Positions 27,516 through 36,039 are shown, numbered from the stretch's first letter. The stretch is DNA of 64,000 bases from Gordonia sp. SL306 (GCF_026625785.1 NZ_CP113063.1:5146001-5210000); one strand, 5' to 3'. Notes: generated from the letters alone by a model not told the origin. Program-made: numbers and translations.

Positions 27516-28235
27516 ATGCGAGTTCGATCGTTCAAATTGTCATGCGCCCTGGTGGCGGCCGCTATCACGGCGACGTTGAGTGGGACATTCGCGGGACCCG
27601 CGACGGCCGCACCCGCAACGGGCGAAATGTTCGTCACCCTTGTCCGGCACACCGAGTCCGCAGGAAACGCCTCCGGCCTCATCGACACATCCGTACCCGG
27701 CCCCCATCTGACCGCTCGCGGGCAGGCGCAGGCCGACAAATTGGCCGTCGAACTGACCGGGAACAAGTTTGATGGCGCCTACGCCTCGAACATGGTGCGG
27801 ACACAGCAGACTGGCGCCCCGACCGCCACGCGTCACCACCTCGCGATCAATGTGCAACCCGGATTCCGCGAGATTGAGGCCGGCATCTACGAGGGCACTC
27901 CCGAGGCGGCTGCGATGGGCGGCTATCTGACCGCGCCGATCAAATGGCTGTCGGGCGATCTCAATGCCCGAATCCCGGGCTCTATCGACGGTCACGAGTT
28001 CGACGCCCGCTTTGATCAGGCCCTGGCCACCGTACAGCGCAGCGGCAGCAAACGTCCCGTGATCTTTTCCCACGGTGGCACCATCATGTTCTGGTCCATG
28101 ATGAACGCGAGCAACGCAGATCCCGGCAAACTGCGCAGCGACCCGATGCGCAATGGTGGACACGTCGTGCTCAAGGGCAGCCCCAAGAAGGGCTGGAAGA
28201 TCATCGAGTGGGTGGGAAACCCCGACCTCGGCTAG
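27516..28235 (+). CDS. Secreted histidine phosphatase family protein
   Basis: 239 residues with a Sec signal (RSFKLSCALVAAAITATLSG, cleaved near ATAAPA). The phosphatase core is plain: LVRHTESAGNASG holds the phospho-accepting His and Arg, AYASNMVRTQQTGAP the second Arg region, REIEAGIYEG the acid, and VIFSHGGTIMFWSM the second His. This is the branch-2-like phosphoglycerate-mutase superfamily form common in actinobacterial secretomes. Start ATG 27516 has AAAGGCG upstream; ATG 27498 is an alternative. Natural substrate unknown. Confidence 0.9.
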   Translation: MRVRSFKLSCALVAAAITATLSGTFAGPATAAPATGEMFVTLVRHTESAGNASGLIDTSVPGPHLTARGQAQADKLAVELTGNKFDGAYASNMVRTQQTGAPTATRHHLAINVQPGFREIEAGIYEGTPEAAAMGGYLTAPIKWLSGDLNARIPGSIDGHEFDARFDQALATVQRSGSKRPVIFSHGGTIMFWSMMNASNADPGKLRSDPMRNGGHVVLKGSPKKGWKIIEWVGNPDLG

Positions 28236-28716
28236 CACGGCGACCACCAGGCGATCGATCTGCACGCGGCTTTACCGACGATCTCACAGTAGGAACGGTC
28301 GATGGGGGTCAAACCTCGTGCGCGGGACCACCACCGTCACCTCTCCGAGGACGACCTGACAGACCGGCCAGTTGTCTCGGTGCGGATCTCCGCTCGAGCG
28401 GGGTAGTGGTGAAAGGCGACCACGACTCCGGTGAGCGCTTCGCCGGAATCTCCGTGGGCGCCCTCGAGAACTACGGAATCGATGCGTTCTCGGTCGCCGA
28501 GATGGACGGTCATGGTCATCGCCGGTCACGACCCTCATCTGGTTCGTCGGGGACCGGAATGGATTGCTCCAGTGCATCGGCCTCGTCGACGTCTGGCGGT
28601 TGCGGGTGACGGCCAAAAGGCAGGCGATGAGTGCGCGAGCTCGCGACGAAATCATCTATCGGTCACCCCCTCGAAAGATTCCTCGCCCATCGAATCGTAC
28701 GCAGCTCCCTACGGCG
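28236..28716. other. 481-bp stretch, at most a small decayed gene
   Basis: A minus-strand frame at 28337-28519 reads MTMTVHLGDRERIDSVVLEG then AHGDSGEALTGVVVAFHHYP, which looks protein-like, and a continuation VCQVVLGEVTVVVPRTRFDP occurs in a second minus frame. This could be a short gene broken by a frameshift. I cannot assign a family and nothing else is visible. Confidence 0.35.
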
Positions 28717-29421
28717 TCACGCGCCGGTCTCGCGGGAGCGTTCGGCGACCGGTTTCGACTCTGGCGAGCCCTTCTGGCGAAGGTAGATCGAGCCACCGAT
28801 GATCGCGGCGACGGCGATGAACTCGCTCTGCCAGTTCTGCATCGACTCGAACCAGAATTGGGCGGTGCCGAGGTAATCCCACACCGAGACGGTCGGTTGG
28901 CCATGGTCGAGCTGTTCGCTGTTGTAGGCCGCGGCCCCACCGACGGCGTGGAGTGCGAACGAGGCGAAGAAGAGGACGAAGAATGCGCCGGCGAGGCTGT
29001 TCTGGTAGATGGTCAGCCAGATGCCGCCGCGGCGCACCGGCCAGGGACTGCGTGGGTCGGCGTGCACCGATCGCGGGTCTTGATCTTGTGGTGAGGTCTC
29101 GTGTGGTGGTTTCGACTCTGACGAGCCCTTCTGGAACAGGAAGATCGTGAGAACCACGTACATCGCCATCTGGAGGAACTCGGACTCCCAGTTCTCGAAG
29201 ACCGCCTCGACGAAATCACCGGTCCGCAGATAGGACCACACGCTGATCGCCTCGGTCGCGCCGTGTTCCATTTGTTCGGAATTGTAGTGGCGCACCCCGG
29301 CCATGATCATCCCGACGAAGAAGACCGCGAACAGCGCCAGACAGGTCAGCAGAAGGCCATTCTCGTAGGCCCACGTGCGCAATCGCCGCCGTCGATGTCT
29401 CGGTTGGTCAACCGTTGCCAC
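28717..29421 (-). CDS. DUF6766-like membrane protein with internal duplication
   Basis: 234 residues from GTG 29421 (an earlier GTG at 29505 is possible). Four membrane helices fall into two similar halves. Each half has an NSEQ-(M/L)-(E/D)HG motif, a SVW-(S/D)-YL segment, a NW-(E/Q)-SEF motif, a hydrophobic helix and a final QKGS-(S/P)-ESKP. From memory this matches the DUF6766 family. The two-fold repeat is plain in the sequence. It lies at the edge of a cluster with hemerythrin, CinA and Hsp20 genes, so a stress-related role is plausible but only inferred. Confidence 0.8.
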   Translation of the reverse strand: MATVDQPRHRRRRLRTWAYENGLLLTCLALFAVFFVGMIMAGVRHYNSEQMEHGATEAISVWSYLRTGDFVEAVFENWESEFLQMAMYVVLTIFLFQKGSSESKPPHETSPQDQDPRSVHADPRSPWPVRRGGIWLTIYQNSLAGAFFVLFFASFALHAVGGAAAYNSEQLDHGQPTVSVWDYLGTAQFWFESMQNWQSEFIAVAAIIGGSIYLRQKGSPESKPVAERSRETGA

Positions 29422-29465
29422 AGGCTGACAGTACCTGCGATCAGACGGACGGCACGGCTCACCAG

Positions 29466-30426
29466 ATGGATCCGGACTTGTTTGAGCCGGCCCGCGATGT
29501 GGCACTCAGTGTCCACCCGAACCGAAGAAGGCCGCCCCCATGGACGCCCGGCGGACGCTCCGTGATCGCCGCGAGCGGCGTGGTCGTCGACGAGAAGCTC
29601 GTCCGGCCGCCCGTCGTACCGGTGGCGCGGTACTCGGGTCTGCCGTATCTGGTGCCGCTCGTCGAGCACGATGTCGAGGGCCCGCGTCATCTGGTCGTGA
29701 CGGTCGACCACACACGAGTGCCGACATCGCCGTGGTCGACGGCGACGCCACCATGGCAACAGAAGCCGTTCAGGCCGTGGGCCATCCGGTACACAAAGCG
29801 GCCGGAGCCGAGACGCCCAAATGTGGCGGCCGGCAACAGAGGAGCGACAAGCAGAACCGCAGGAACATTCGTGAGGTCGCCGAGCGGCTCAGCGCGACGT
29901 CGACAGGGAGAAGCCCACGGTGGTGTTCATCGTCGGCGGGACGCGTCGAGGTCGGACATGGCATCGGTGGTTTCGGAACGAGTGGGCGAGCTCGTTGATG
30001 TGCACACAGGGTACGTCACAGTGGTGACGACCACGACGCCGTTACGCGGGCGGTCACCGAGGAGTTCGAGCGCAGGCGGAACGCGGTGATCGCCGACGCC
30101 GCAGACAGATACGTCGCAGAGGCGGGTCGCCGGTGGGGACTGGCAGCCGAAGGACTGACCGCGGTGTGTGGAGCGCTGCGCAACGGCGAGGTCGAGACCT
30201 TGTTGATCGGCGATCTGGAAGCGGCGACCGTCGTCGACGGAGGGGCCTCAGCTCGGTGACACCCACTCCGGAGAAACTGTCGGAACTGGGTCTCGCGCCG
30301 CAACGCAGCCTGCCCGCGGACGAAGCGTCCCGGTGGCGGCGGTGGCCCTACGCCTGCGTTTCCTCGTCGATCGCTACATCGGAGGCCATCTCGAACTGCG
30401 CGATGGTCGCAGGCGGCTACCCGTGA
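29466..30426 (+). pseudogene. Vms1/baeRF-type (Rv2629-like) gene, multiply frameshifted
   Basis: Fragments appear in order across all three plus frames: DPDLFEPARDVALSV, then SVIAASGVVVDEKLVRPPVV followed by SGLPYLVPLVEHDVEG; then ADIAVVDGDATMATEAVQAV and HPVHKAAGAE and NRRNIREVAERL; then DVDREKPTVVFIVGG; then TRAVTEEFERRRNAVIADAA, RWGLAAEGLTAVCGALRNGE and VETLLIGDLEAATVVD; finally TPTPEKLSELGLAPQRSLPA. This is the known layout of actinobacterial Vms1/Ankzf1-like (baeRF) release-factor-related proteins. Five or so frameshifts and a missing N-terminal segment show it is dead. Confidence 0.8.
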
Positions 30427-30491
30427 CGTTCTGGGGCCAAACGTCCGTCCATCGTCGTTTCGAACCGCAGGAGACCGGGTAGATCTACCAG

Positions 30492-31565
30492 ATGACGTCC
30501 AACAATTCGGCCGATGGCCTGCGGATCGTGGTCTGCGGGGCGACCGGGAATGTCGGTACCAGCGTGATCAGCGAGTTGCTCCGGCACGATGACGTGGCGG
30601 ACATCCGTGGCATCGCACGCCGGCCGGCGAGTTGGACGGCACCGAAGCTCTCGTTCACCGCCGCGGATGTGGCCCGCTCGGATCTGAGACCGCTGTTGCG
30701 TGGCGCCGACGTCGTCATCCACCTGGCATGGCTGTTCCAGCCGACCAGGCATCCCGAGGTGACGTGGCAGAACAATGTCGGGGGAGCCATCAAGGTGTTC
30801 GAGGCGGCAGCGGCAGAGAACATCCCCGCGGTCGTTTACGCGTCTTCCGTTGCCGCATATTCGGAGGCGGATCCGAGCCGACGGGTCGATGAGGGCTGGC
30901 CGACCGACGGGTGGGGCGCGGCGGCATATCCGCGTGAAAAGGCGTATGTGGAAAGGTGGCTCGACGGTTACGAGCATCGCCATCCGAGTATTCGTGTCGT
31001 CCGGATGCGGCCTGCCTTCATCTTCAAACGGACCTCGGCGTCCTCCCAACGGCGCCTGTTCGGCGGGCCGTTCGTGCCCGGACGTTTGGTCCGGCCACAG
31101 TCGTTGCCCGTGGTGCCCCGGGTGCGCGGGCTGAGCGCGCAGGTGGTTCACACCGACGACGTCGCAGCGGCATATGCTTGCGCAGCGCGGACTTCGGTGC
31201 GGGGTGCCTTCAACCTCGGTTCGGAACCCGCGGTGGACTCGGACTTCCTGGCGCAATACTGCGCCGCGCGGACGATTTCGGTATCACCGCGGCTGCTCAC
31301 GACTGCACTCGGGATCGCCTGGCGCTCTCGGCTGGTCCCCGCCACTCCTGGCCTGTTCGACACCGTGATGCACCTACCTCTGCTCGACAGCACACGAGCA
31401 CGAGAGGAACTGTCCTGGGAACCGCGCGATCCGCGGGCGGTGCTCGACGAGTTCGTCGACGGCTTACGGGCAGGAGCAGGCGACGCGACACCGCCACTCG
31501 CGCCGGACAGCGCACGACGACGCCTACACGAAGTACACACCGGTGTCGGTGAACGCGAGAACTGA
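30492..31565 (+). CDS. NAD(P)-dependent epimerase/dehydratase (extended SDR)
   Basis: 357 residues with a Rossmann fold. The nucleotide loop is VVCGATGNVGTSVISELL (about residues 13-30), the next acid ends in IRGIARRP, VVIHLAWLFQP follows, the catalytic pair lies in YPREKAYVERWL (Y and K, about residues 146-150), and VVYASSVAAYSEA carries the Ser. The C-terminus is a variable substrate domain ending in a charged tail. Substrate class (sugar nucleotide or steroid/terpenoid-like) cannot be told. It follows the Vms1 relic and precedes hemerythrin by 51 bp, perhaps one transcript. Confidence 0.9.
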   Translation: MTSNNSADGLRIVVCGATGNVGTSVISELLRHDDVADIRGIARRPASWTAPKLSFTAADVARSDLRPLLRGADVVIHLAWLFQPTRHPEVTWQNNVGGAIKVFEAAAAENIPAVVYASSVAAYSEADPSRRVDEGWPTDGWGAAAYPREKAYVERWLDGYEHRHPSIRVVRMRPAFIFKRTSASSQRRLFGGPFVPGRLVRPQSLPVVPRVRGLSAQVVHTDDVAAAYACAARTSVRGAFNLGSEPAVDSDFLAQYCAARTISVSPRLLTTALGIAWRSRLVPATPGLFDTVMHLPLLDSTRAREELSWEPRDPRAVLDEFVDGLRAGAGDATPPLAPDSARRRLHEVHTGVGEREN

Positions 31566-31616
31566 CGCCGTCACACACCCAGTGGACCCGACAAATCGCA
31601 CCGACGAGGAGCCCCG

Positions 31617-32117
31617 ATGTCGACAGATGCAATCGTCATCCTGAAAGACGACCACAAAGAGATCAGGAAACTCTTCAGGGATTTCCGCAGCGCCGGTCCC
31701 AACGCGACGAAGACCAAGCGGGACATCGTCGGAAAGATCATCGAAGCGCTCACCGTGCACACATATATCGAGAACGAATGTATGTATCCAGCGGTACGTG
31801 AGGCCGTCCCCGACGTCGAGGACGACATCCTCGAATCGTACGAAGAACATCACGTCGCCGACCTGCTCGTGATGGAGCTCGTCACGATGAAACCCGAAGA
31901 CGAAAGATTCGATGCGAAGACGACCGTACTGATCGAGAATGTCGAACACCACATCGAAGAAGAGGAATCCGAGTGGTTCCCGCAGGTGCGTAAGGCCCTG
32001 GGCCGTAAAGAACTTCAGCGCCTCGGTGGGGAATTGCTCGAGCTGAAGAAGACCGCCCCGCGCTCGCCGGCGCAGCCTTCCGCACTGAAGAAGACGCTCG
32101 ACGCGATCGTCAAATAG
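31617..32117 (+). CDS. Hemerythrin-domain protein
   Basis: 166 residues. The four-helix di-iron motif is visible: DDHKEIRKLFRDF (helix A His/Glu), LTVHTYIENECMYPAVREAV (HxxxE), SYEEHHVADLLVMEL, and ENVEHHIEEEESEWFPQVRK. The C-terminal tail is basic with Pro/Lys. Cytoplasmic, binding O2 or sensing redox change; in mycobacteria such proteins are linked to hypoxia/nitrosative stress. Start ATG 31617. It precedes cinA by 29 bp, and together with Hsp20 and the Vms1 relic makes up a stress cluster. Confidence 0.93.
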   Translation: MSTDAIVILKDDHKEIRKLFRDFRSAGPNATKTKRDIVGKIIEALTVHTYIENECMYPAVREAVPDVEDDILESYEEHHVADLLVMELVTMKPEDERFDAKTTVLIENVEHHIEEEESEWFPQVRKALGRKELQRLGGELLELKKTAPRSPAQPSALKKTLDAIVK

Positions 32118-32146
32118 ACTCGAGGACTCATAGACGGAGGTGAGTT

Positions 32147-32626
32147 GTGACTGGCGACGACGTGGAGCGGATCTGCGCTGACATCGCGGCCAAGGCCGAG
32201 GGCAGGGGCGTGCGCATCGGGGTCGCCGAATCGCTCACCGGCGGCAACATTGCCGCCCGGCTGAGTCGTGCGCGTGGGTCGGGGGAGTGGTTCTCCGGTG
32301 GCATCGTCGCCTACCGGCCGGAGGTCAAGTACGGCCTCCTCGAGGTGCCGGACGGCCCACTGGTCTGCGCGGCTGCGGCTGCGGCGATGGCGCGGAGCAC
32401 GGCGCGGCTGTTGAGCGCTGACCTCGTGGTAGCGGTCACGGGCGAGGCCGGACCCGATCCGCAGGAGGACGAGCCCGGCACGGTCTGTTTCGCACTGTTC
32501 GACGGCGGCGAATCCGCGAGCGCTGAGCAGTGTTTCAGCGGCGAGCCCGGCGAGATCGTTGCCGCCACGGTCCAGCACGCGCTACTCATGCTGTTGTCAC
32601 GGCTGGCCGAACGATCAGGGCAATAA
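32147..32626 (+). CDS. CinA-family protein (nicotinamide-nucleotide amidase domain)
   Basis: 159 residues from GTG 32147 (AGGTGAGTT upstream). Only the C-terminal CinA domain is present: IGVAESLTGGNIAARLSRAR, SGEWFSGGIVAYRPEVKYGL, LVVAVTGEAGPDPQEDEPGT and VCFALF. This domain in E. coli YgaD/PncC deamidates NMN. The loop VTGEAGPDPQ replaces the more usual VTGVAGPxGG, so activity may be altered. Directly behind the hemerythrin gene on the same strand. Confidence 0.92.
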   Translation: MTGDDVERICADIAAKAEGRGVRIGVAESLTGGNIAARLSRARGSGEWFSGGIVAYRPEVKYGLLEVPDGPLVCAAAAAAMARSTARLLSADLVVAVTGEAGPDPQEDEPGTVCFALFDGGESASAEQCFSGEPGEIVAATVQHALLMLLSRLAERSGQ

Positions 32627-32916
32627 GCGATCTCCAAGGCTGCTGGACAGAACCTTGGAGATCTGGCCGTGACGAGCACCCGGGTGACCGCCGCGGTTGT
32701 GGTGAGAACTACCCATGGGCGTGGTCTGGTAAACCACCTGTGCAGGCGAGCGTCATGCCATCGGCTGTACCCGTTGAGTGCTGGTCTGACACATCTCGAT
32801 CGCGCGGGACAGAGTTGCAAGCATGCCCAACTCGGCGTCTTCGCGGGCGTTCCGCGGAACGTGGTTCCGCCTCGTCATCCGCAGCACCCACATGGCGTCG
32901 CGGACGGCGGTTATGT

Positions 32917-33144
32917 TCAGACTCGCCGCAGCCAGAGCCGTTGACGGGCGACCCGTCGTAACCCGTCGACCTCGTGGTCGGGCTCGCTCTGTTCGGTGAC
33001 CTCGAGAATGTGAGTGAAAAACTCGGTCTCGTCCATCCCAAACCGATCTCTGATCAGGGCCGGCGGTCCTCCTCCGTATCGTGCCCATTGTGCTGCGAAA
33101 GCCAGGAGCTCACGTTCTGGCGCTCGGTGTGTGGTTGAACTCAT
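32917..33144 (-). CDS. Small DUF3263-like protein
   Basis: 75 residues: ERELLAFAAQWARYGGGPPA then LIRDRFGMDETEFFTHILEV and GLRRVARQRLWLRR. The FAxxWxxxGGGP and FGM...FF blocks match what I recall of DUF3263, a small actinobacterial family resembling the HTH part of sigma-like proteins. Its ATG overlaps the stop of the upstream small gene (ATGA at 33144-33141), and GGAGACAGGGC is a fine ribosome binding site, so the two are translationally coupled. The stretch 32627-32916 downstream holds no gene I can support. Confidence 0.7.
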   Translation of the reverse strand: MSSTTHRAPERELLAFAAQWARYGGGPPALIRDRFGMDETEFFTHILEVTEQSEPDHEVDGLRRVARQRLWLRRV

Positions 33145-33344
33145 GCCCTGTCTCCGACATCAGGCGATTCGGATCTGGCGGAATGGTCATGAGCCGATCG
33201 ACCGCTGTCCATGACTGCGGTCCACCAATCATGCAGGGGCGAGGGATCTGGCCACACCACATCAGAGGGCGGACCGCCCTGGGATTTCCCCGTCATGGTT
33301 GGCACTCCAGGAGTAATGACTTCTTGATTCGGGTTGACGGCCAT
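33141..33344 (-). CDS. Small proline-rich protein, coupled to the DUF3263-like gene
   Basis: 67 residues (MAVNPNQEVITPGVPTM ... SPDVGDRA). AGAAGGCCAACGT precedes ATG 33344, and the stop overlaps the next start by ATGA. The central SDVVWPDPSPLHDWW is notable for its tryptophans. No family recognised; support comes from the ribosome site and the coupling rather than homology. Confidence 0.5.
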   Translation of the reverse strand: MAVNPNQEVITPGVPTMTGKSQGGPPSDVVWPDPSPLHDWWTAVMDSGRSAHDHSARSESPDVGDRA

Positions 33345-33561
33345 ACGTTGGCCTTCTCTCAAAATGGTTCGACGTGGCCAGCATTCTTTGGCTGTGTGAG
33401 AGTGTCCGCAACAGGCGGGTGCCAAACATTCCACCCCCGGCACGCGGCATCGTCGTGGATTCGGGAACGCGGATCAACGAGCTTGCGATCACAGCCACAG
33501 TCATTCGACATGGCTTGGCGCGGCATCACACAACAATGCGACAGCGAGATTCGCTGGGGGC

Positions 33562-33600
33562 GGGGGATTGCCCCGCTTGGACTGAGCGGGGCAATCCCCC
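33562..33600. terminator. Perfect 16-bp stem hairpin behind hsp20
   Basis: GGGGGATTGCCCCGCT (33562-33577) is the exact reverse complement of AGCGGGGCAATCCCCC (33585-33600), with a seven-base loop. It lies 45 bp after the stop of hsp20 (minus strand) and so is best read as its terminator, though no U-tract follows. The rest of 33345-33645 shows no gene. Confidence 0.7.
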
Positions 33601-33645
33601 CAGGCGGCACAGGCTTGCATACCTGCGCTCATGGGACAGATCGGG

Positions 33646-34089
33646 TCAGTCGGGTCTGGTGGTGATCGCCTGCGGATGGTCGGTGGCTTCGACGGCGATC
33701 TTGCGTGGCTTTGCCTTCTCAGCCAGCGGGATCGTGAGGGTCAGCACCCCGTTGTCGTAGTTGGCTGTGATTCCAGCGGTGTCGATGCCCTCGCCCAGCG
33801 ACAGCTGACGCCGATAGGCACCCGAGAAACGCTCGCTGGTCAGCCAGTGCACGCCCTCTTCCGAGGGTGTACTGCGCTGCGCCGACAGGGTGAGCACCCC
33901 GTTGTCGACGGCGACATCGATCGATCCCGGATCAGCCCCGGGTAGGTCCGCAACGAGCATGTAGTGGTCATCGACCTTGTACAGATCCAGCGGCATGAAC
34001 CGCGGTGTGCGCTGAGTACCGGCCACCGAGCCGGTCATCAATCCACGAGCAAGCGCATCAACATCGCCGAACGGATCAAAACGAAGCAC
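33646..34089 (-). CDS. Hsp20/alpha-crystallin small heat-shock protein
   Basis: 147 residues with a typical alpha-crystallin domain: LDLYKVDDHYMLVADLPGAD (start of the domain, about residues 34-53), VDNGVLTLSAQR, the loop with ERFSGAYRRQLSLGEGID, ITANYDNGVLTLTIPLAEKA and a short C-terminal tail with KPRKIAVE. ATP-independent chaperone holding unfolded proteins. It heads a minus-strand unit; a CIRCE element lies 96 bp upstream, pointing to HrcA control. Confidence 0.95.
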   Translation of the reverse strand: MLRFDPFGDVDALARGLMTGSVAGTQRTPRFMPLDLYKVDDHYMLVADLPGADPGSIDVAVDNGVLTLSAQRSTPSEEGVHWLTSERFSGAYRRQLSLGEGIDTAGITANYDNGVLTLTIPLAEKAKPRKIAVEATDHPQAITTRPD

Positions 34090-34184
34090 AGCTACTCACC
34101 TCCTGAACATCAGGCTGCCCGCCACCCGTTGACGAGCAGCACACGCTGTACGACAACGAAAATAGCACCATCAACCCGGATGCG

Positions 34185-34211
34185 CTAGCACTCCTCAGCA
34201 AAGAGTGCCAG
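34185..34211. promoter_or_regulatory. CIRCE element (HrcA operator)
   Basis: CTAGCACTC at 34185-34193, nine bases, then GAGTGCCAG at 34203-34211. This matches the CIRCE consensus TTAGCACTC-N9-GAGTGCTAA in 15 of 18 arm positions. It lies between hsp20 (minus) and a 44-codon frame (plus) and could control either. Confidence 0.85.
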
Positions 34212-34268
34212 CGGTGCGATTGATTGCAGTCTCGCGCTTGAGGGAGCTGGAAAGTCAAGGAGGACAGC

Positions 34269-34403
34269 ATGACCGACGAAACAGTCGGCGCCGGAAACCG
34301 GGAGACGATCCGATCCCTTCGTCCCTTGCGCCTGCCGGCGCCGGGCAGCAGAGCCCCGCTCGCTGTGGTCACGCGTGATCTGCTCGAAGTCGTCTGGCAC
34401 TGA
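34269..34403 (+). CDS. 44-codon small gene downstream of CIRCE
   Basis: MTDETVGAGNRETIRSLRPL ... LLEVVWH, stop at 34401-34403. CAAGGAGGACAGC sits directly before ATG 34269, an unusually strong ribosome binding site, and the CIRCE element is 57 bp upstream in the right direction. No similarity recognised. It could be a real heat-shock micro-protein or the remains of a chaperone gene. Confidence 0.45.
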   Translation: MTDETVGAGNRETIRSLRPLRLPAPGSRAPLAVVTRDLLEVVWH

Positions 34404-34416
34404 ACTCACACGATCA

Positions 34417-34623
34417 TCACGACGATTCCGATGAGCGTACCGATACCGCCGCCGGAACCGCCGGTTCAGCAGACGCTGCGGATGCGACAAGCCCAAAGGT
34501 CTGCGGCGTGTGCGGCGGGGTGGCGCCTGATGGAACGCCCACGCCCGAGTCGAGATCGGGAGTGGTTTGTGGATCGGGGTCCGGATCAGCTGGAGGATCG
34601 TGCTCTGGGATGTGGTCGGACAA
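34417..34623 (-). CDS. DUF6480-like small protein, C-terminus altered
   Basis: 68 residues from TTG 34623 (CGAGGAGATCTC upstream). The acidic, Pro-rich core DPDPDPQTTPDLDSGVGVPS then GATPPHTPQTFG matches what I recall of DUF6480, whose members end in one membrane helix. Here the open frame ends without one, but a different minus frame carries TGGSGGGIGTLIGIVVMIV, which would be that helix. A frameshift near 34480 is therefore likely, and the gene may be a recent pseudogene. Confidence 0.5.
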   Translation of the reverse strand: MSDHIPEHDPPADPDPDPQTTPDLDSGVGVPSGATPPHTPQTFGLVASAASAEPAVPAAVSVRSSESS

Positions 34624-34926
34624 GAGATCTCCTCGGATTTGTCGAACGCCGGATTGAGGCGAACGTAGGTATCCGGCTACCCACGACGCGATCGACCACA
34701 CCTCGGGACCATGGGTCGGCGTTTACCGTTATGTGCCATGGGGCAATCCTTCGTCGCCGCTCGAGAACTGGGGCGGGAGAGGCGTTCGTGTGGTCGAAGC
34801 CGCGGCGGGCGATCGACTCGGGTCATTTGGCATCCGCGGCTCGTTGCTGAAGGAGGTGCGAAGTGTCAGCACAATTCATCTGCGCAACTTGCTGCGCCGA
34901 CCCGACGAACGCAGCCAACGTGCGGC
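34624..34926. other. About 300 bp with no gene recognised
   Basis: Reading frames here are open by GC bias only; I see no motif, ribosome site or conserved block until the MmyB remnant starts. Confidence 0.5.
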
Positions 34927-35268
34927 AATGTCGACGACGAACAGCGAGCGTCAACAGGTGCGGCCGGGAATCCGGCGGCGGATGGACACCTTCACCGATC
35001 AGGCCGCCTTCGTCCTGGGGCGACGCAGCGAACTCCTGGCCACCAACTCACTCCTCGACGCTCTACTCACTCCGTTCATCGACGAGCCGTCAGAACAACG
35101 CACGCAACCTCCTGCGATGGCTGCTCACCGACCCTGCTGCCCGCCGACTCTACCTCGACTGGGCGCAGGTCACCTCCGAAGTCGTCGGGGTGCTGCGTGC
35201 AGAAGCAGCTCGCCACCCGAATGACCCGCTCCTGCAGGACTCCTCACTGGCCGCGAGATCAAAATGCT
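34927..35268 (+). pseudogene. MmyB-type XRE regulator remnant
   Basis: QQVRPGIRRRMDTFTDQAAF then VLGRRSELLATNSLLDALLT in one plus frame, continuing after a shift with NNARNLLRWLLTDPAARRLY, LDWAQVTSEVVGVLRAEAAR and HPNDPLLQ. This is the ligand-binding domain of MmyB-like helix-turn-helix regulators (usual form: R..L.AL..TPAFVLGRR.D.LAWN). The N-terminal HTH and the end of the domain are gone and there is at least one frameshift. Confidence 0.8.
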
Positions 35269-35469
35269 GAAGATATGCAGTAAAGAGCGTGACCAAATCC
35301 AGCGCACTCTCCCAATTGATTGGTCCTTGCTGGGCGGTGGAGGAGTTGGCAAAGGACGCAAGCAAGAATCGGCTGGCGGAAAGCAACTGCGCGTCGCGTT
35401 AGGTGGTCTGCCCGGCAGTGGTCGCCGTCACTGACCGAGTTGCACAGCAAGAGCGCCCGAATGCGCCGC

Positions 35470-35641
35470 CTAGAGGCCGGAGACCAACTGTTTGACCTTC
35501 TGTCCCTCGGCAGCCGAGAGCCCATCGTTGATCTGGACGAACACCAAGGCGTTCGACGATCCGTATCGGTTCGGCCCGGCGAGCGCCGCAACCTCGTCGT
35601 ACGCCGCAACGGTCTTATCGTAGATTTTGCTGTCCGAGAAC
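35470..35641 (-). pseudogene. 3' fragment of an unrecognised gene
   Basis: The minus strand reads FSDSKIYDKTVAAYDEVAAL, AGPNRYGSSNALVFVQINDG and LSAAEGQKVKQLVSGL, then a stop. It is clearly coding-like but lacks any start, and its 5' side is cut exactly where the aldehyde dehydrogenase remnant begins on the other strand. I do not recognise the parent family. Confidence 0.55.
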
Positions 35642-35648
35642 ACCAGGA

Positions 35649-36033
35649 GACGATGCCGCTCTCGAGAACGGTTTGTTCATCAAACCTACTCTGTATGATC
35701 AAGTGCCCAACCGATCCCGGCTTGCGCAAGAAGAAATCTTCGCCCCGGTGGGCGCAGTCATGACCTTTCGCACCGAAGACGAGGCTATTGCGCTGGCGAA
35801 CGATATTCCCTACGGATTGACGGCCGGTTTCTGGACCACCGACCTCGACCGTGCTCACCGTCTGACACCGGCACTGCGCGCCGGTGTGATCTGGATCAAT
35901 AAGTGGCGTCTTCACACCACAGCTGCCGTTCGGCGGCTTCAAATCCAGTGGTGTAGGGCATGAGACTGGCCTCGATGCACTCGAGCAGTACACCGAGAAG
36001 AAAGCGGTCTACCTCGGCATGACCCCCCGCTAA
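35649..36033 (+). pseudogene. Aldehyde dehydrogenase C-terminal remnant
   Basis: DDAALENGLFIKPTLYDQV, then AQEEIFAPVGAVMTFRTEDE, AIALANDIPYGLTAGFWTTD, LDRAHRLTPALRAGVIWINK and, after a one-base shift near 35930, PFGGFKSSGVGHETGLDALE and QYTEKKAVYLGMTPR with a TAA stop. This is the last quarter of a betaine/aliphatic aldehyde dehydrogenase. The catalytic Cys domain and everything before it are missing. Its own terminator (36040-36073) is still in place. Confidence 0.88.
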
Positions 36034-36039
36034 GACCGG

